Shown: piece after piece, positions 1 through 7,436 of the stretch | How the letters are laid out: every line of letters begins with the position of its first letter | Numbering within the stretch: the first letter of the stretch is position 1 | Source: Fodinibius halophilus | Lineage (GTDB): Bacteria > Bacteroidota > Rhodothermia > Balneolales > Balneolaceae | Assembly (NCBI RefSeq): GCF_011059105.1 | Contig: NZ_JAALLS010000011.1 | Coordinates: 1 to 64,000 of the forward strand | Length of the DNA stretch: 64,000 nucleotides | Direction of reading: 5' to 3' | Made by a program: the position numbers and the translations under genes | Notes under the pieces: model-generated | Told to the model about the DNA's origin: nothing | The model's database searches: none | The model's input: the letters and a program-made list of their open reading frames with translations, nothing else

Positions 1-1
1 T

Positions 2-241
2 CGCAGTGGCACCGGCCCCACCTATAGGCTCTACGAGCGATTGCTGGGGACTCATAATGTCAAGATGAAAGCCCATGTAGCCGTACAGAAAAAGCTGTTG
101 AGCTATATGTACTTTCTGTGGAACAAAGGCGAATATTTTGATCCTCAAAAAATTCGCAACCAACAGGCACTGCACCAAAAAGCAGTAGCCTCACCCGAAG
201 GCAAGGCTATGGTAGATACATCATTGGCGGTAGCTCAATGA
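2..241 (+). CDS. IS110-family transposase, C-terminal part (starts before window)
   Basis: The frame is open from base 2 and ends at a TGA at 239-241, leaving about 79 residues. It contains the pattern SGTGPTYRLYERLL followed by a basic helix and LLSYMYFLWNKGEYFDP, which is typical of the extreme C-terminus of IS110/IS116/IS902 (Transposase_20) DEDD transposases. These enzymes carry out site-specific insertion of their element. The N-terminal catalytic domain lies outside the window, so it cannot be said whether the copy is intact. It differs in sequence from the IS110 remnant at 4.4-4.9 kb, so the two are separate elements. Confidence 0.7.
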   Translation, partial: RSGTGPTYRLYERLLGTHNVKMKAHVAVQKKLLSYMYFLWNKGEYFDPQKIRNQQALHQKAVASPEGKAMVDTSLAVAQ

Positions 242-272
242 TGTTCTTTTATAAAAAATACCAAAATACATT

Positions 273-339
273 GACTTTTAACACAGTACCTGGCGGCACA
301 GGGGGGGAGGCCTGTCTGAGTTAAGGCGTTGGGTTATAC
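273..339 (+). repeat. Integron attC-like site (copy A)
   Basis: This 67-base imperfect palindrome begins with a TAAC core near 279 and ends with GTTATAC at 333-339, 8 bases beyond the stop of the FMN reductase gene. Inside it are GGCGGCACAGG and GAGTTAAGGCG. The block GCGGCACAGGGG, then CTGT, then GTTAAG recurs at 3706-3728. Core heptamers of this kind (RYYYAAC and GTTRRRY, loosely matched) bound integron recombination sites. No integrase gene is visible, so this is a structural suggestion only. Confidence 0.35.
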
Positions 340-346
340 TTCAATT

Positions 347-904
347 CTAATGTGCTATCGGTTCCATGACCATTTCTTCCAGTTGTTCAATGGCAGTAGA
401 AAACTTTTGTGCTTCATCGGGGTTGACAATGGTTTGCGATTCGACGTCGAAATATTCGTTGTACTTGCCAAGTGAGTAGGTGTCTACTATTTCAGCACCC
501 CAAAACGGCATAAGGTCAGAGAGAATAGATAGATTGGTTGCACCACCGTTGTCGCCGGGAGAGGCACTTAGCAAGAGTACCGGTTTGTTCATAAAAATTT
601 CTTGATCTATACGAGTAAGCCAATCGATTATATTTTTAAAGAATGCAGGTAAAAGCCCATTATGTTCTGGAGAAGCTACGATAAACCCTTCCGCTTTCGT
701 CATTTGCTGATATAAATTTTTAATGGGGGTTGGGATACCTTGCTCCTTTTCTACGGCTTTTCCATACATTGGTATGTTCATATCTTTGAAGTCAACATAT
801 GTAACATCATCTATGGATATGTCATCGATTGCTGCTTTTGTAAGTTGCTCATTAATTGAGTTAGGGCTGTTGCTTCCTGCAAATGCAATAATCTGAGTAT
901 TCAT
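347..904 (-). CDS. NADPH-dependent FMN reductase family protein
   Basis: A 185-residue flavodoxin-like flavoprotein. The N-terminus (IIAFAGSNSPNSINEQL) is the phosphate-binding loop of the NADPH-dependent FMN reductase family (SsuE/ChrR/AzoR-like). ASPEHNGLLPAFFKNIIDWL is the characteristic SPEYNGS-type flavin-binding segment, and SASPGDNGGA is the third flavin loop. Such cytosolic enzymes reduce FMN, quinones or azo compounds with NAD(P)H; the substrate cannot be told from sequence. Length is normal for the family. It lies 82 bases downstream of the Crp/Fnr-type gene on the same strand, so the regulator may control it. Confidence 0.85.
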   Translation of the reverse strand: MNTQIIAFAGSNSPNSINEQLTKAAIDDISIDDVTYVDFKDMNIPMYGKAVEKEQGIPTPIKNLYQQMTKAEGFIVASPEHNGLLPAFFKNIIDWLTRIDQEIFMNKPVLLLSASPGDNGGATNLSILSDLMPFWGAEIVDTYSLGKYNEYFDVESQTIVNPDEAQKFSTAIEQLEEMVMEPIAH

Positions 905-986
905 AATGCTGTTCGGTTTGTTGGAATTTATTACAGCACTAACATGTCAAGAAGCGGAAAGGAAAGACTTAAGGTATCTTAAGAAA

Positions 987-1424
987 TCACGAATTTGTTA
1001 TATCATTGCGAATAGAACTGAGAAACTCCGGGGTAATCCCTAAATAAGATGCTACCATATACTGCGGTACCCGTTGGTCAATGTTGGGGTACGAGGTGCG
1101 AAAATCAAGGTACCGCTGTTTGGCAGATTTGCTCATGCTGTAAATGGTCCGGTCCTGCAAGGCGACGTAAGCATTTTGAATTTTAATTCGAAAAAATCGC
1201 TCAATGGCAGGACTTTCATTGTAAAGCTTCTTCAAAGCATTTCGCTCAATCTGAAGCAGGGAACTATTTTCAATAGCCTGGATGAAATATTTAGCCGGTG
1301 TTTGAGTCAAATAGCTATATAAGTCATTAATCCACCATCCCTCAATGCCAAACTGCAAAATTTGTTCGTTTCCAGCCTCGTCAATATGATAGCATTTCAA
1401 ACAGCCGTTTGTGATAAATCGCAT
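987..1424 (-). CDS. Crp/Fnr-family transcriptional regulator, N-terminus damaged or with a non-standard start
   Basis: From the ATG at 1424 this is 145 residues: the second half of a cyclic-nucleotide-binding-like beta barrel (RFITNGCLKCYHIDEAGNE, then FGIEGWWIND), a dimer helix, and a C-terminal helix-turn-helix (VASYLGITPEFLSSIRND). Bacteroidota homologues are about 190 residues. The missing part is present in frame upstream: the frame stays open to a TAA at 1584-1586 and reads IEKLINHIEETVPLDDSD, but contains no ATG, GTG or TTG before 1424. The expected initiator sits as ATA at 1560-1562. Either a rare start is used or the gene lost its start codon. It probably regulates the downstream FMN reductase. 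Confidence 0.7.
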   Translation of the reverse strand: MRFITNGCLKCYHIDEAGNEQILQFGIEGWWINDLYSYLTQTPAKYFIQAIENSSLLQIERNALKKLYNESPAIERFFRIKIQNAYVALQDRTIYSMSKSAKQRYLDFRTSYPNIDQRVPQYMVASYLGITPEFLSSIRNDITNS

Positions 1425-1862
1425 ATGCCGTGAAACGTCTCCTTTGAATAAAAGGATCTCTTTTTTCTGCAGCTCTTTACTTTGGAAATGCTTGCGAATT
1501 AAAGAGCAGTCAGAATCATCGAGAGGAACAGTCTCTTCAATATGGTTTATCAGTTTTTCTATCGTTCTATTATTTGAATTGAGTTATACCGACCTGGCGG
1601 CCTACTGTGCAGGTTGAATTTAAGTGGCATACGGGCTAAGATTGATTAAATAAGTAACAAAAGATGATCCGCAAAACCAAGGTTGGCAAGAGGGCTAATC
1701 ACAGATTTTTCCGGCTGGCGGAAGCCATGTTAATGTGTGGGTTATACGCCTAAATTCAAGTTTTTATTGTAGGATAATGTAAAGCGTATGTTATAAGGAA
1801 GGGTATTCTCAGTTTATTAAAATCCTGATAAAAAAGCCCCCCTAATTGACCAGGCATTTTAT

Positions 1863-1880
1863 TTGGAATAAACGTTCCAA
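1863..1880. promoter_or_regulatory. Operator-like inverted repeat upstream of SDR gene (site 1)
   Basis: TTGGAATAAACGTTCCAA: 7-base arms around a 4-base centre with one mismatch. It matches the sites at 1898-1915 and 2715-2732, sharing GGAAY-N4-RTTCC. The two upstream sites are centred 35 bases apart. Placement before the SDR gene and before the tetR gene suggests binding by the TetR-family protein encoded at 2817-3398. Confidence 0.65.
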
Positions 1881-1897
1881 TATAAGTATATTCGATA

Positions 1898-1915
1898 TAG
1901 GAACGATCATTCCAT
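1898..1915. promoter_or_regulatory. Operator-like inverted repeat upstream of SDR gene (site 2)
   Basis: TAGGAACGATCATTCCAT, the second copy of the GGAAY-N4-RTTCC palindrome, ends 29 bases before the SDR start codon at 1945, where a bound repressor would block transcription. Confidence 0.6.
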
Positions 1916-1944
1916 AACAATTAATTTCAAAATCACTTTTATAT

Positions 1945-2698
1945 ATGAATCAGTTAGAAAATAAAGTTTCCGTGGTTACCGGTGGTAACAGCGGAATAGG
2001 ATATGCATCCGCCAAAATTAAAGAACCAAGGAGCAACAGTTATCATTACCGGCAGAAACACAGAAAAAGTACAAAAGGCTGCTGATGAACTCGGTGTCAC
2101 AGGTATCGTTGCTGATGTGACGGATCTGAAAGCTGTTGAAAGGGCAGTAGATCAGGTTAAAAATGAGTTTGGCAATGTCGATATTTTGTTTGTGAATGCC
2201 GGAATTTTTCAACCCGCGCCGATAGGTCAAATAACTGAAGAGATGTTTGACCATCAAATGGGTATCAATTTCAAAGGGGCTGTTTTTACCATAGAAAAAT
2301 TCTTGCCGATATTAAACGATGGAGCCAGTATTATCAATCTGGCATCTGTAAATGCTTCCTCGGGAATGTCGAATACCGCTGTATATGCAGCATCTAAAGC
2401 AGCGCTAAATTCCTATACCCGCATAGCTGTTACAGAATTAGCACCCAGAAATATTCGCATCAATTCGGTAAATCCGGGTCCGGTATCCACACCAATATTT
2501 AGCAAGACCGGTATGAGCGAAGAACAGATCGATGGCTTTGCTGAGGCTATGCTAGATCGTATTCCGTTAAACCGTTTTGGTGAGCCAGAAGAAATTGCTG
2601 AGCTGGTAAGTTTCTTGGCTTCTGACAAAGCCTCGTTTATTACTGGTGGAGAATACAATATAGATGGAGGTGTCAATATAAATCCATTAATCGGCTAA
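1945..2698 (+). pseudogene. Short-chain dehydrogenase/reductase, frameshifted near its N-terminus
   Basis: The ATG at 1945 opens a classical SDR N-terminus with the Rossmann motif TGGNSGIG (MNQLENKVSVVTGGNSGIGY), but that frame fails after ASAK. The rest of the protein continues in another frame from about 2014: KLKNQGATVIITGRN, the NAG motif (FVNAGIFQP), the catalytic Ser in NLASVNASSG and YAASK, then NPGPVSTP and the C-terminal FITGGEYNIDGG. The break falls in the AAAA run at 2014-2017. Spacing against usual SDRs suggests two bases lost or one gained there. It may be a real mutation or a homopolymer sequencing error. The intact product would be about 250 residues, a cytosolic NAD(P)H oxidoreductase of unknown substrate. 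It is flanked by TetR-type operators. Confidence 0.8.
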
Positions 2699-2714
2699 AT
2701 TTTTTTATCAAAAT

Positions 2715-2732
2715 TTGGAATGATTATTCCAA
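2715..2732. promoter_or_regulatory. Operator-like inverted repeat between SDR and tetR (site 3)
   Basis: TTGGAATGATTATTCCAA has perfect 7-base arms around GATT. It is the best copy of the palindrome also found before the SDR gene, and lies 17 bases after the SDR stop and 85 bases before tetR. That position suggests autoregulation of the TetR protein. Confidence 0.7.
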
Positions 2733-2816
2733 ATACGGCCCTTTATTAATTAATGGGATTAGATAGATTTATAATCCATATTGATTGTTTATTAAGCAAA
2801 CGTTGTATTTGTATCT

Positions 2817-3398
2817 ATGCCAAGAGCTAAATCATTTGACGAAAAGGAAGTGCTCATTAAGGCCATGAATCTCTTTTGGAAAAAGGGCTATTATGATACT
2901 TCTGCGCAGGATCTGGTGGATGAGTTGGGGATTAGCCGGTCTAGTTTGTATGCTACCTTTGGCGGGAAAAAGCAGCTGTTTGAAAAGGCCTTTCAGCTTT
3001 ATAGAGATAAAAACTTAAAAGCCGCTTCTCAACTACTTGAATCACACGAGGGTGTTAAGGATGGTTTTCGGGCTCTGTTTGAAAAGGCAATTGAGGAATC
3101 AAAAAACGATAAGGAGGCAAAGGGGTGTTTTGTTGTTAATACAACTGCCGAATTGGTTCCAAACGATCATTCTTTTCTTAAAGACCTACAAGAAAACCAA
3201 CAGAAGTTTGTAGAAACTTTTCGTGATTATTTGAAAGAGGGGGTGGAAAACGGTCAAATACCTGCCGATAAAGAGTTCGAGTCCATAGCCAAGCTCTTTT
3301 ACACTTTTTACAGTGGGCTCAGAATTGTAAGTAAAGTGAGTTTCAACGAGCAAGAAACGCTACGGTCGGTGGATAATCTATTGTCAATATTGGATTGA
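2817..3398 (+). CDS. TetR/AcrR-family transcriptional regulator
   Basis: A 193-residue repressor. Residues 1-60 form the TetR_N helix-turn-helix (KEVLIKAMNLFWKKGYYDTS, then LVDELGISRSSLYATFGGKK), with the family-typical LYATFGGKKQLF recognition segment. The C-terminal ligand-binding domain (about 75-190) has a GCFVVNTTAEL segment as in the YxaF/LmrA- and AcrR-like repressors next to SDR genes. A palindrome identical in design to two sites before the neighbouring SDR gene lies in its own leader, so it most likely represses both itself and the SDR gene until a small molecule is bound. Confidence 0.85.
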   Translation: MPRAKSFDEKEVLIKAMNLFWKKGYYDTSAQDLVDELGISRSSLYATFGGKKQLFEKAFQLYRDKNLKAASQLLESHEGVKDGFRALFEKAIEESKNDKEAKGCFVVNTTAELVPNDHSFLKDLQENQQKFVETFRDYLKEGVENGQIPADKEFESIAKLFYTFYSGLRIVSKVSFNEQETLRSVDNLLSILD

Positions 3399-3685
3399 TT
3401 TTATTACTGCTTGCGACTGAATGATCTAATTATGAGTAAGCGCTTATCTCTTGGGCTGTACACATTTAAAAACTCAGTTCTCAGAAACTGACCAAAAGGT
3501 AAAGCAGCACATAATTCTGACTCAACCAAGGTCCTCAACAGGGAACTCTTCTTTCGCTTAGAAGGCTATTGAAATCGCTATTTTCGGTATCACGCTCAAT
3601 GGCTATAAGAGCTTGGGGAAATGGTGTGGAATGTGGCTTCTTCCATTAATTAACGTCAGTTCGCGATATAAACAAGAATTTAGGT
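3399..3685. other. Non-coding stretch with possible decayed IS3-type transposase remnant
   Basis: No intact gene. Around 3540-3640 on the + strand an interrupted translation reads LFFRLEGY, stop, NRYFRYHAQ, and in a shifted frame NGYKSLG. This resembles the C-terminal IEGYYNR...RHSxNGYKSP end of IS3-family OrfB transposases, but with stops and a frameshift. The match is by eye and weak. Confidence 0.25.
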
Positions 3686-3813
3686 GTATAACGGGATGGG
3701 CATAAGCGGCACAGGGGCTGTTGTTAAGTCAATTCCTATGTCACTATTTGGGGTTAAAAATTAAAACGAGAAGCTGATGGCGAGGTACATTCGTGTTGAA
3801 GCCTTGGTTAGGT
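3686..3813 (+). repeat. Integron attC-like site (copy B)
   Basis: 128 bases bounded by GTATAAC at 3686-3692 and GTTAGGT at 3807-3813, a spacing within the usual attC range. The left side reads GGGCATAAGCGGCAC, closely matched after the ACCTAAC at 4231 (GTGCATAAGGCCGTGC) and sharing GCGGCACAGGGG with copy A. The right side ends TTGAAGCCTTGGTTAGGT. It abuts the stop codon of the 132-residue membrane protein gene. Confidence 0.4.
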
Positions 3814-4206
3814 GGCTGGATTGAAATAGGATTTAACCTTTGGTTTGTGAAGGTAGAAATAAATTGCAGGTGGAATGGTTAATCCAAGAATATATCTAAT
3901 CATATTTACGTCAACTGTCAATCCCTGACGTTCAATTATAAAGTGCTTAATAATTTGAATAATTGTTCCCGCAAATAGAAGCATTGCCACAACGACATAA
4001 ACATTTCTTGCTTTAGGCCACCGTTTGATAATACCAATACCGATATAGATATAAATAGGAATAAAAATTACGGTAGATATTATTATGTAATAATTGATCG
4101 AAGAACTATTAATTAAATCGAATAGGATATCGAGAATCAACAGTATCGCAAATCCACTCAGGACGTATAATCCAGTTGGAGTAACATTTTGATTGGTTGA
4201 AGTCAT
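3808..4206 (-). CDS. Small four-helix membrane protein of unknown function
   Basis: 132 residues with about four hydrophobic segments (approximately 12-30, 38-60, 70-90, 103-122) and a basic tail; no family recognised. The gene is bounded almost exactly by an inverted repeat: GTTAGGTGGCT at 3807-3817 overlaps its stop codon and AGCCACCTAAC at 4227-4237 lies 20 bases before its ATG. Together with attC-like sequences on both outer sides, this is the geometry of a single-gene integron cassette. The ATG at 4206 is the only reasonable start. Its role cannot be inferred. Confidence 0.7.
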   Translation of the reverse strand: MTSTNQNVTPTGLYVLSGFAILLILDILFDLINSSSINYYIIISTVIFIPIYIYIGIGIIKRWPKARNVYVVVAMLLFAGTIIQIIKHFIIERQGLTVDVNMIRYILGLTIPPAIYFYLHKPKVKSYFNPAT

Positions 4207-4226
4207 GGGATCAAATTTTAGTTAAA

Positions 4227-4275
4227 AGCCACCTAACAACCTGGTGCATAAGGCCGTGCAAAACAGCCCTGATTT
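4227..4275 (+). repeat. Integron attC-like half site (copy D)
   Basis: AGCCACCTAAC (4227-4237) is the exact reverse complement of 3807-3817. It is followed by AACCTGGTGCATAAGGCCGT, which parallels copy B after its TAAC core. No matching right-hand core is evident before the IS110 remnant that begins near 4364, so the site may have been truncated by that insertion. Confidence 0.35.
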
Positions 4276-4363
4276 TTAAAATGTACTCCGGAAACTGGCC
4301 AAATCAAAACCGTCAGCCTACAGCGAGGCACGTTCTACTTGAATGCTATGACTTTGTCAAGTA

Positions 4364-4885
4364 TTATGCCGCATTTTTTTGCCGATCAAAACGAGATTCA
4401 TAATCTTCTTGGTAAGCCTGCCCGCTGTTCCAAATAGCACAGATAATTTTAATCATTTTGTTGATCAGGTTGTTTCTGACGATCGCCCACGGCTTCCCCT
4501 CATCAAGTTTCCGTTGTTTGTAGCGAGCAAACTGCTCGTGGTGATGGCTTACCGATCGGGCGACCATCGCCGGACAGGATCGCATCTGGCTGATTCCGTG
4601 CCCGGAGGAACGGGTCCGACCTCGTACCGAGGTGCCGGAGCGGTGACCGTGCGGGGCAAACCCAAACCGCGAGGCAATCTGTTTGTGATTGAGCTTTTGC
4701 TGTCCGTAAAACAACGTAAGCCACAGCCAGGCGGTGACGTTCCCTACGCCGGGGATGCTCTGCAGCAGCTGGTAATACCGATTCAGTCCCTGATGAGTGG
4801 TAATCAGCTGGTGGATCTGATCCTCCAGCTGATCAATTTGTTGTTTGTATAGCTGCAGTTGTTGTTGCCACTGCTCCTCGAGCAA
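4364..4885 (-). pseudogene. IS110-family transposase, N-terminally truncated
   Basis: 173 residues holding a coiled-coil segment (QLQLYKQQIDQLEDQIHQLI) and the Transposase_20 (IS116/IS110/IS902) domain: LLQSIPGVGNVTAWLWLTLF, ASRFGFAPHGHRSGTSVRGR, and a C-terminal NNLINKMIKIICAIWNSGQ. The N-terminal DEDD catalytic domain of about 150-200 residues is missing. The frame stays open upstream to about 4990 but that extension does not resemble IS110. It lies between a possible cassette end and a broken chemotaxis receptor, so this insertion may have contributed to the decay. Confidence 0.75.
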
Positions 4886-5009
4886 CGCAGAGGGTGCTAG
4901 GGTGTGGGGGCTTTTAATAACTTGCTTGACAATGTTGCCCTCTACAGCGAATGCCGAAAAAGGTGCTCGTTCGCAGGTACAATTAGTAAATGCTTCGGCA
5001 TCCGGTTAA

Positions 5010-5282
5010 ACGGCCAGTTCAGCTGAAGAGCTCTCATCCCAGGCGTCTGGCATGAATAGCATTGTACGGGAACTTGGTGAGCTTGTAGGTGCGCTGAATG
5101 AATCTGACAGACAGTGGGCTAAAGGGGCAAATGGTAATGATTATCCCAAGAATAAAGCTGAATCTAAGTTTGGTAGCAACCCCATGTCAGAGCAGCAAAA
5201 GGTCAATTCATCCCAAAATTCGAAGGAGAACGGCCGGGACCTTATCACTTTTGATGGGGATGCAGACTTTAGCGGTTTTTGA
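5010..5282 (+). pseudogene. Orphan C-terminus of a methyl-accepting chemotaxis protein
   Basis: After a stop at 5007-5009 the frame reads TASSAEELSSQASGMNSIV, then RELGELVG, the final helix of the MCP cytoplasmic signalling domain (the AEELSSQAxxL...LV pattern). A flexible hydrophilic linker of about 45 residues follows, ending ITFDGDADFSGF. The last five residues, DFSGF, fit the x-aromatic-x-x-aromatic pentapeptide that tethers CheR and CheB to chemoreceptors. The sensor, HAMP and hairpin-tip regions are absent. An internal ATG at 5052 could give a 76-residue peptide, but a remnant of an inactivated receptor is more likely. Confidence 0.7.
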
Positions 5283-5749
5283 TTTGAGACGGCGATGGGG
5301 AGGAGGCCTTCCGGTTAAATACTTCTAATGATTTGCCTTCCCTGGGTTGTCTCAAGTCCAGGGGGGCATAACGGCTATTTGTTTCATAAGACTCCTGTTA
5401 TTTGCGCTGGGTTAAAACCATGAATCCTTTTGAAATAAATTTCAATCAAAGTTCCCTTTAGAGAAAGGGGATCCCGGGGATTGATAAATCACTAGATACA
5501 GTTCGCTCAACTACGCCTTAATAGGCTGCGTTATAAACTTCAGCAGATTAATATCTTGCGTAGTGTAGTACTTGTTTCGGGATCTCAAATCAAAACATTA
5601 GATAAATAATAATTTAAGCTTTTTTAAAAGGCAGTGCTGGCTTTTTAGCGCTCCGTTCATTATTTATGATACTATCTTAATTCCTGCTAAGATTGCCGCA
5701 GGATATGTTAAATGAAGTAAGTTCAAGTTTTAAAAGTTCTGTAATTATT
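5283..5749. other. Intergenic region between receptor remnant and serA
   Basis: No gene or RNA recognised in about 470 bases. The last 100 bases are AT-rich and probably hold the promoter of the dehydrogenase gene. No convincing hairpin was found. Confidence 0.5.
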
Positions 5750-6949
5750 ATGAAAGTATTTGTTGCCGATAAATTACCACAGCAAGCTATTGACGAATTA
5801 AAAGAGCTGGGCCTGGATGTTGAGTTTGATCCATCCGTGACAAGCAGTAAGCTGGACCAGGGGTTAGATGACACTGATATTTTGATCGTCCGTTCAACAG
5901 AACTTACGGAGACCTTTATCCAAAACAGTCCGCGACTGATGCTGATTATCCGTGCCGGGGCGGGTGTAAATACGATCGATATCGAAGCGGCCAGTAATGC
6001 GGGGGTCTATGTGGCAAACTGTCCCGGACAGAATTCTATTGCCGTTGCCGAACTGACGATGGGACTCATTGTGTCGCTCGATCGGTATATTGCTGATAAT
6101 GTGAGTGATTTTCGAAATGGGAAGTGGAATAAAAAAGTGTACGGCAAGGCCGATGGTCTTTTCGGAAAGACCCTGGGTATTGTCGGAGTTGGACAGATCG
6201 GTCAGGAAGTGATCAAGCGGGCTAAGGCTTTTGGGCTGGATATCGTAGCGTGGTCGCGCTCACTGACGCCCGAAATTGCCGAAGAGATGGAGATCGGCTA
6301 TGCTGATAGTGCTGAAGAGGTTGCCGGGCAGTGCGATATTTTGAGCGTTCACCTCGCCATGACGCCGGATACTAAAGGCATTATTTCTAAAAAAGTGCTT
6401 TCCTTACTTAAAGATGGGGCATTCTTTATTAATACCGCTCGGGCCGGGGTAGTGGATGAAGATGCCCTCTACGAAGAGTTGAAATCGGGACGCATCAAGG
6501 CCGGACTCGATTTAATTGAAAATGAACCAGAGTACAAACAGGGAGAGGTGGAAAGCCGTTTCCAGGAGCTGGATAACGTGCAGGTAACCCACCATATAGG
6601 AGCCAGTACCAAGCAGGCACAGCTGGCAGTAGCCTCCGATGCCGTGGATATTGTTCGCGGATACCTGGAGGAGGGGGAAGTGAGAAACTGGCTGAACCGT
6701 TGTGCCCATACCGAAGCCCCTTGGAAGCTGGTGGTACGACACTACGACAAAGCCGGTGTTCTTGCCAATGTGATGAACGAGCTGAAAAAAGCAGATATCA
6801 ATGCCCAGGAACTGGAAAATGTTATCTTCGAAGGCAAGAAAACGGCTTGCTGTACCATCCAGCTTGATGCCCAACCTGCTGACGAAACCCTGGAGAACAT
6901 CAGAACACGTCAAAACGAGGTAATCAGTGCTATGTTGATAGAGAATTAA
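5750..6949 (+). CDS. serA: D-3-phosphoglycerate dehydrogenase (ACT-domain type)
   Basis: 399 residues from the ATG at 5750, preferred over in-frame upstream codons because the protein then begins MKVFVADKLPQQAIDEL as in the family. It oxidises 3-phosphoglycerate to 3-phosphohydroxypyruvate with NAD, the first step of serine biosynthesis in the cytosol. The 2-hydroxyacid dehydrogenase fold shows VRSTELT and RAGAGVNTID, the NAD-binding loop GIVGVGQIGQEV, the catalytic Arg in NTARAGVVDEDAL, Glu in ENEPEY and His in THHIGAST. A C-terminal ACT-like domain (WKLVVRHYDKAGVLANVMNE, about 325-399) suggests allosteric control. It stands alone, closed by a hairpin at 7001-7032. Confidence 0.88.
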   Translation: MKVFVADKLPQQAIDELKELGLDVEFDPSVTSSKLDQGLDDTDILIVRSTELTETFIQNSPRLMLIIRAGAGVNTIDIEAASNAGVYVANCPGQNSIAVAELTMGLIVSLDRYIADNVSDFRNGKWNKKVYGKADGLFGKTLGIVGVGQIGQEVIKRAKAFGLDIVAWSRSLTPEIAEEMEIGYADSAEEVAGQCDILSVHLAMTPDTKGIISKKVLSLLKDGAFFINTARAGVVDEDALYEELKSGRIKAGLDLIENEPEYKQGEVESRFQELDNVQVTHHIGASTKQAQLAVASDAVDIVRGYLEEGEVRNWLNRCAHTEAPWKLVVRHYDKAGVLANVMNELKKADINAQELENVIFEGKKTACCTIQLDAQPADETLENIRTRQNEVISAMLIEN

Positions 6950-7000
6950 ACATGTGGCAAAAGAACTATTACCGATAGTCCCACAAGAAGGGGGAGCAAG

Positions 7001-7032
7001 TATGGGATTCTGAAATAGGTCAGAATCCCATA
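7001..7032. terminator. Hairpin between convergent genes (terminator-like)
   Basis: Perfect 12-base arms, TATGGGATTCTG at 7001-7012 and CAGAATCCCATA at 7021-7032, around an 8-base loop. It sits between serA and the oppositely oriented gene ending at 7062. There is no following T-run on the + strand, so it would be an unconventional terminator. Confidence 0.5.
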
Positions 7033-7061
7033 TAGGTTGCTTCGTAAAAAAGACTTGGAAA

Positions 7062-7436
7062 TTAGTCCGTAACGGGAGCACTTTCAGCTGCAACGTTTGT
7101 TGTTTCTTCTAATGCAATACCTAAAATAAGAGTCAGGATATGCATTACTGTCGGAACCAGTGGAATAGAGGATAAGACTGGAGTTAGATCAAAAAAAGTT
7201 GCTATCACAGGAAAGATATAAAGATAATCCTTATTTAAATTAATAGTTCTTTGCTTCGCTATATAGATCAGCCCTGCTAAGCAAAGTAAGTGGACCCAAA
7301 AGCCGGGATTAAGCCCTGATGTAGCACTTCCCATTAATACCGAGTTAGATCCAAAATAGGGTAATATATAAGTAGGGATCATGAGTAACATGTATCCAAG
7401 GATGAATCCCGTTTTTTCTGCAATAATTTTTTTCAT
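7062..7436 (-). CDS. Small membrane protein of unknown function
   Basis: 124 residues with about four hydrophobic segments: GFILGYMLLMIPTYILPYF, FWVHLLCLAGLIYIA, YIFPVIATFFDL, and VMHILTLILGIAL. A short acidic tail follows. No family recognised. Size and topology recall the 132-residue membrane protein at 3.8-4.2 kb, without clear sequence similarity. On its own strand a GTTATAC lies just upstream of the start (complement of GTATAAC near 7454), the same heptamer that borders the attC-like sites further left. Confidence 0.6.
   Translation of the reverse strand: MKKIIAEKTGFILGYMLLMIPTYILPYFGSNSVLMGSATSGLNPGFWVHLLCLAGLIYIAKQRTINLNKDYLYIFPVIATFFDLTPVLSSIPLVPTVMHILTLILGIALEETTNVAAESAPVTD

Larger units (their letters stand above)
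1425..1944. other. Divergent intergenic region with inverted repeats
   Basis: The first 160 bases are the in-frame upstream extension of the Crp/Fnr gene. Beyond it a 9-base perfect inverted repeat, TTGAATTTA at 1614-1622 and TAAATTCAA at 1751-1759, encloses about 130 bases, and its right arm follows a GTTATAC at 1741-1747. Another GTTATAC lies at 1583-1589. The two operator-like palindromes at 1863 and 1898 precede the SDR gene. No coding sequence of its own is evident here. Confidence 0.5.

Noticed and set aside
1589-1612. CCTGGCGGCC motif similar to the start of 5S rRNA
   Set aside because: Only ten bases match and no 5S fold or neighbouring rRNA genes are present.
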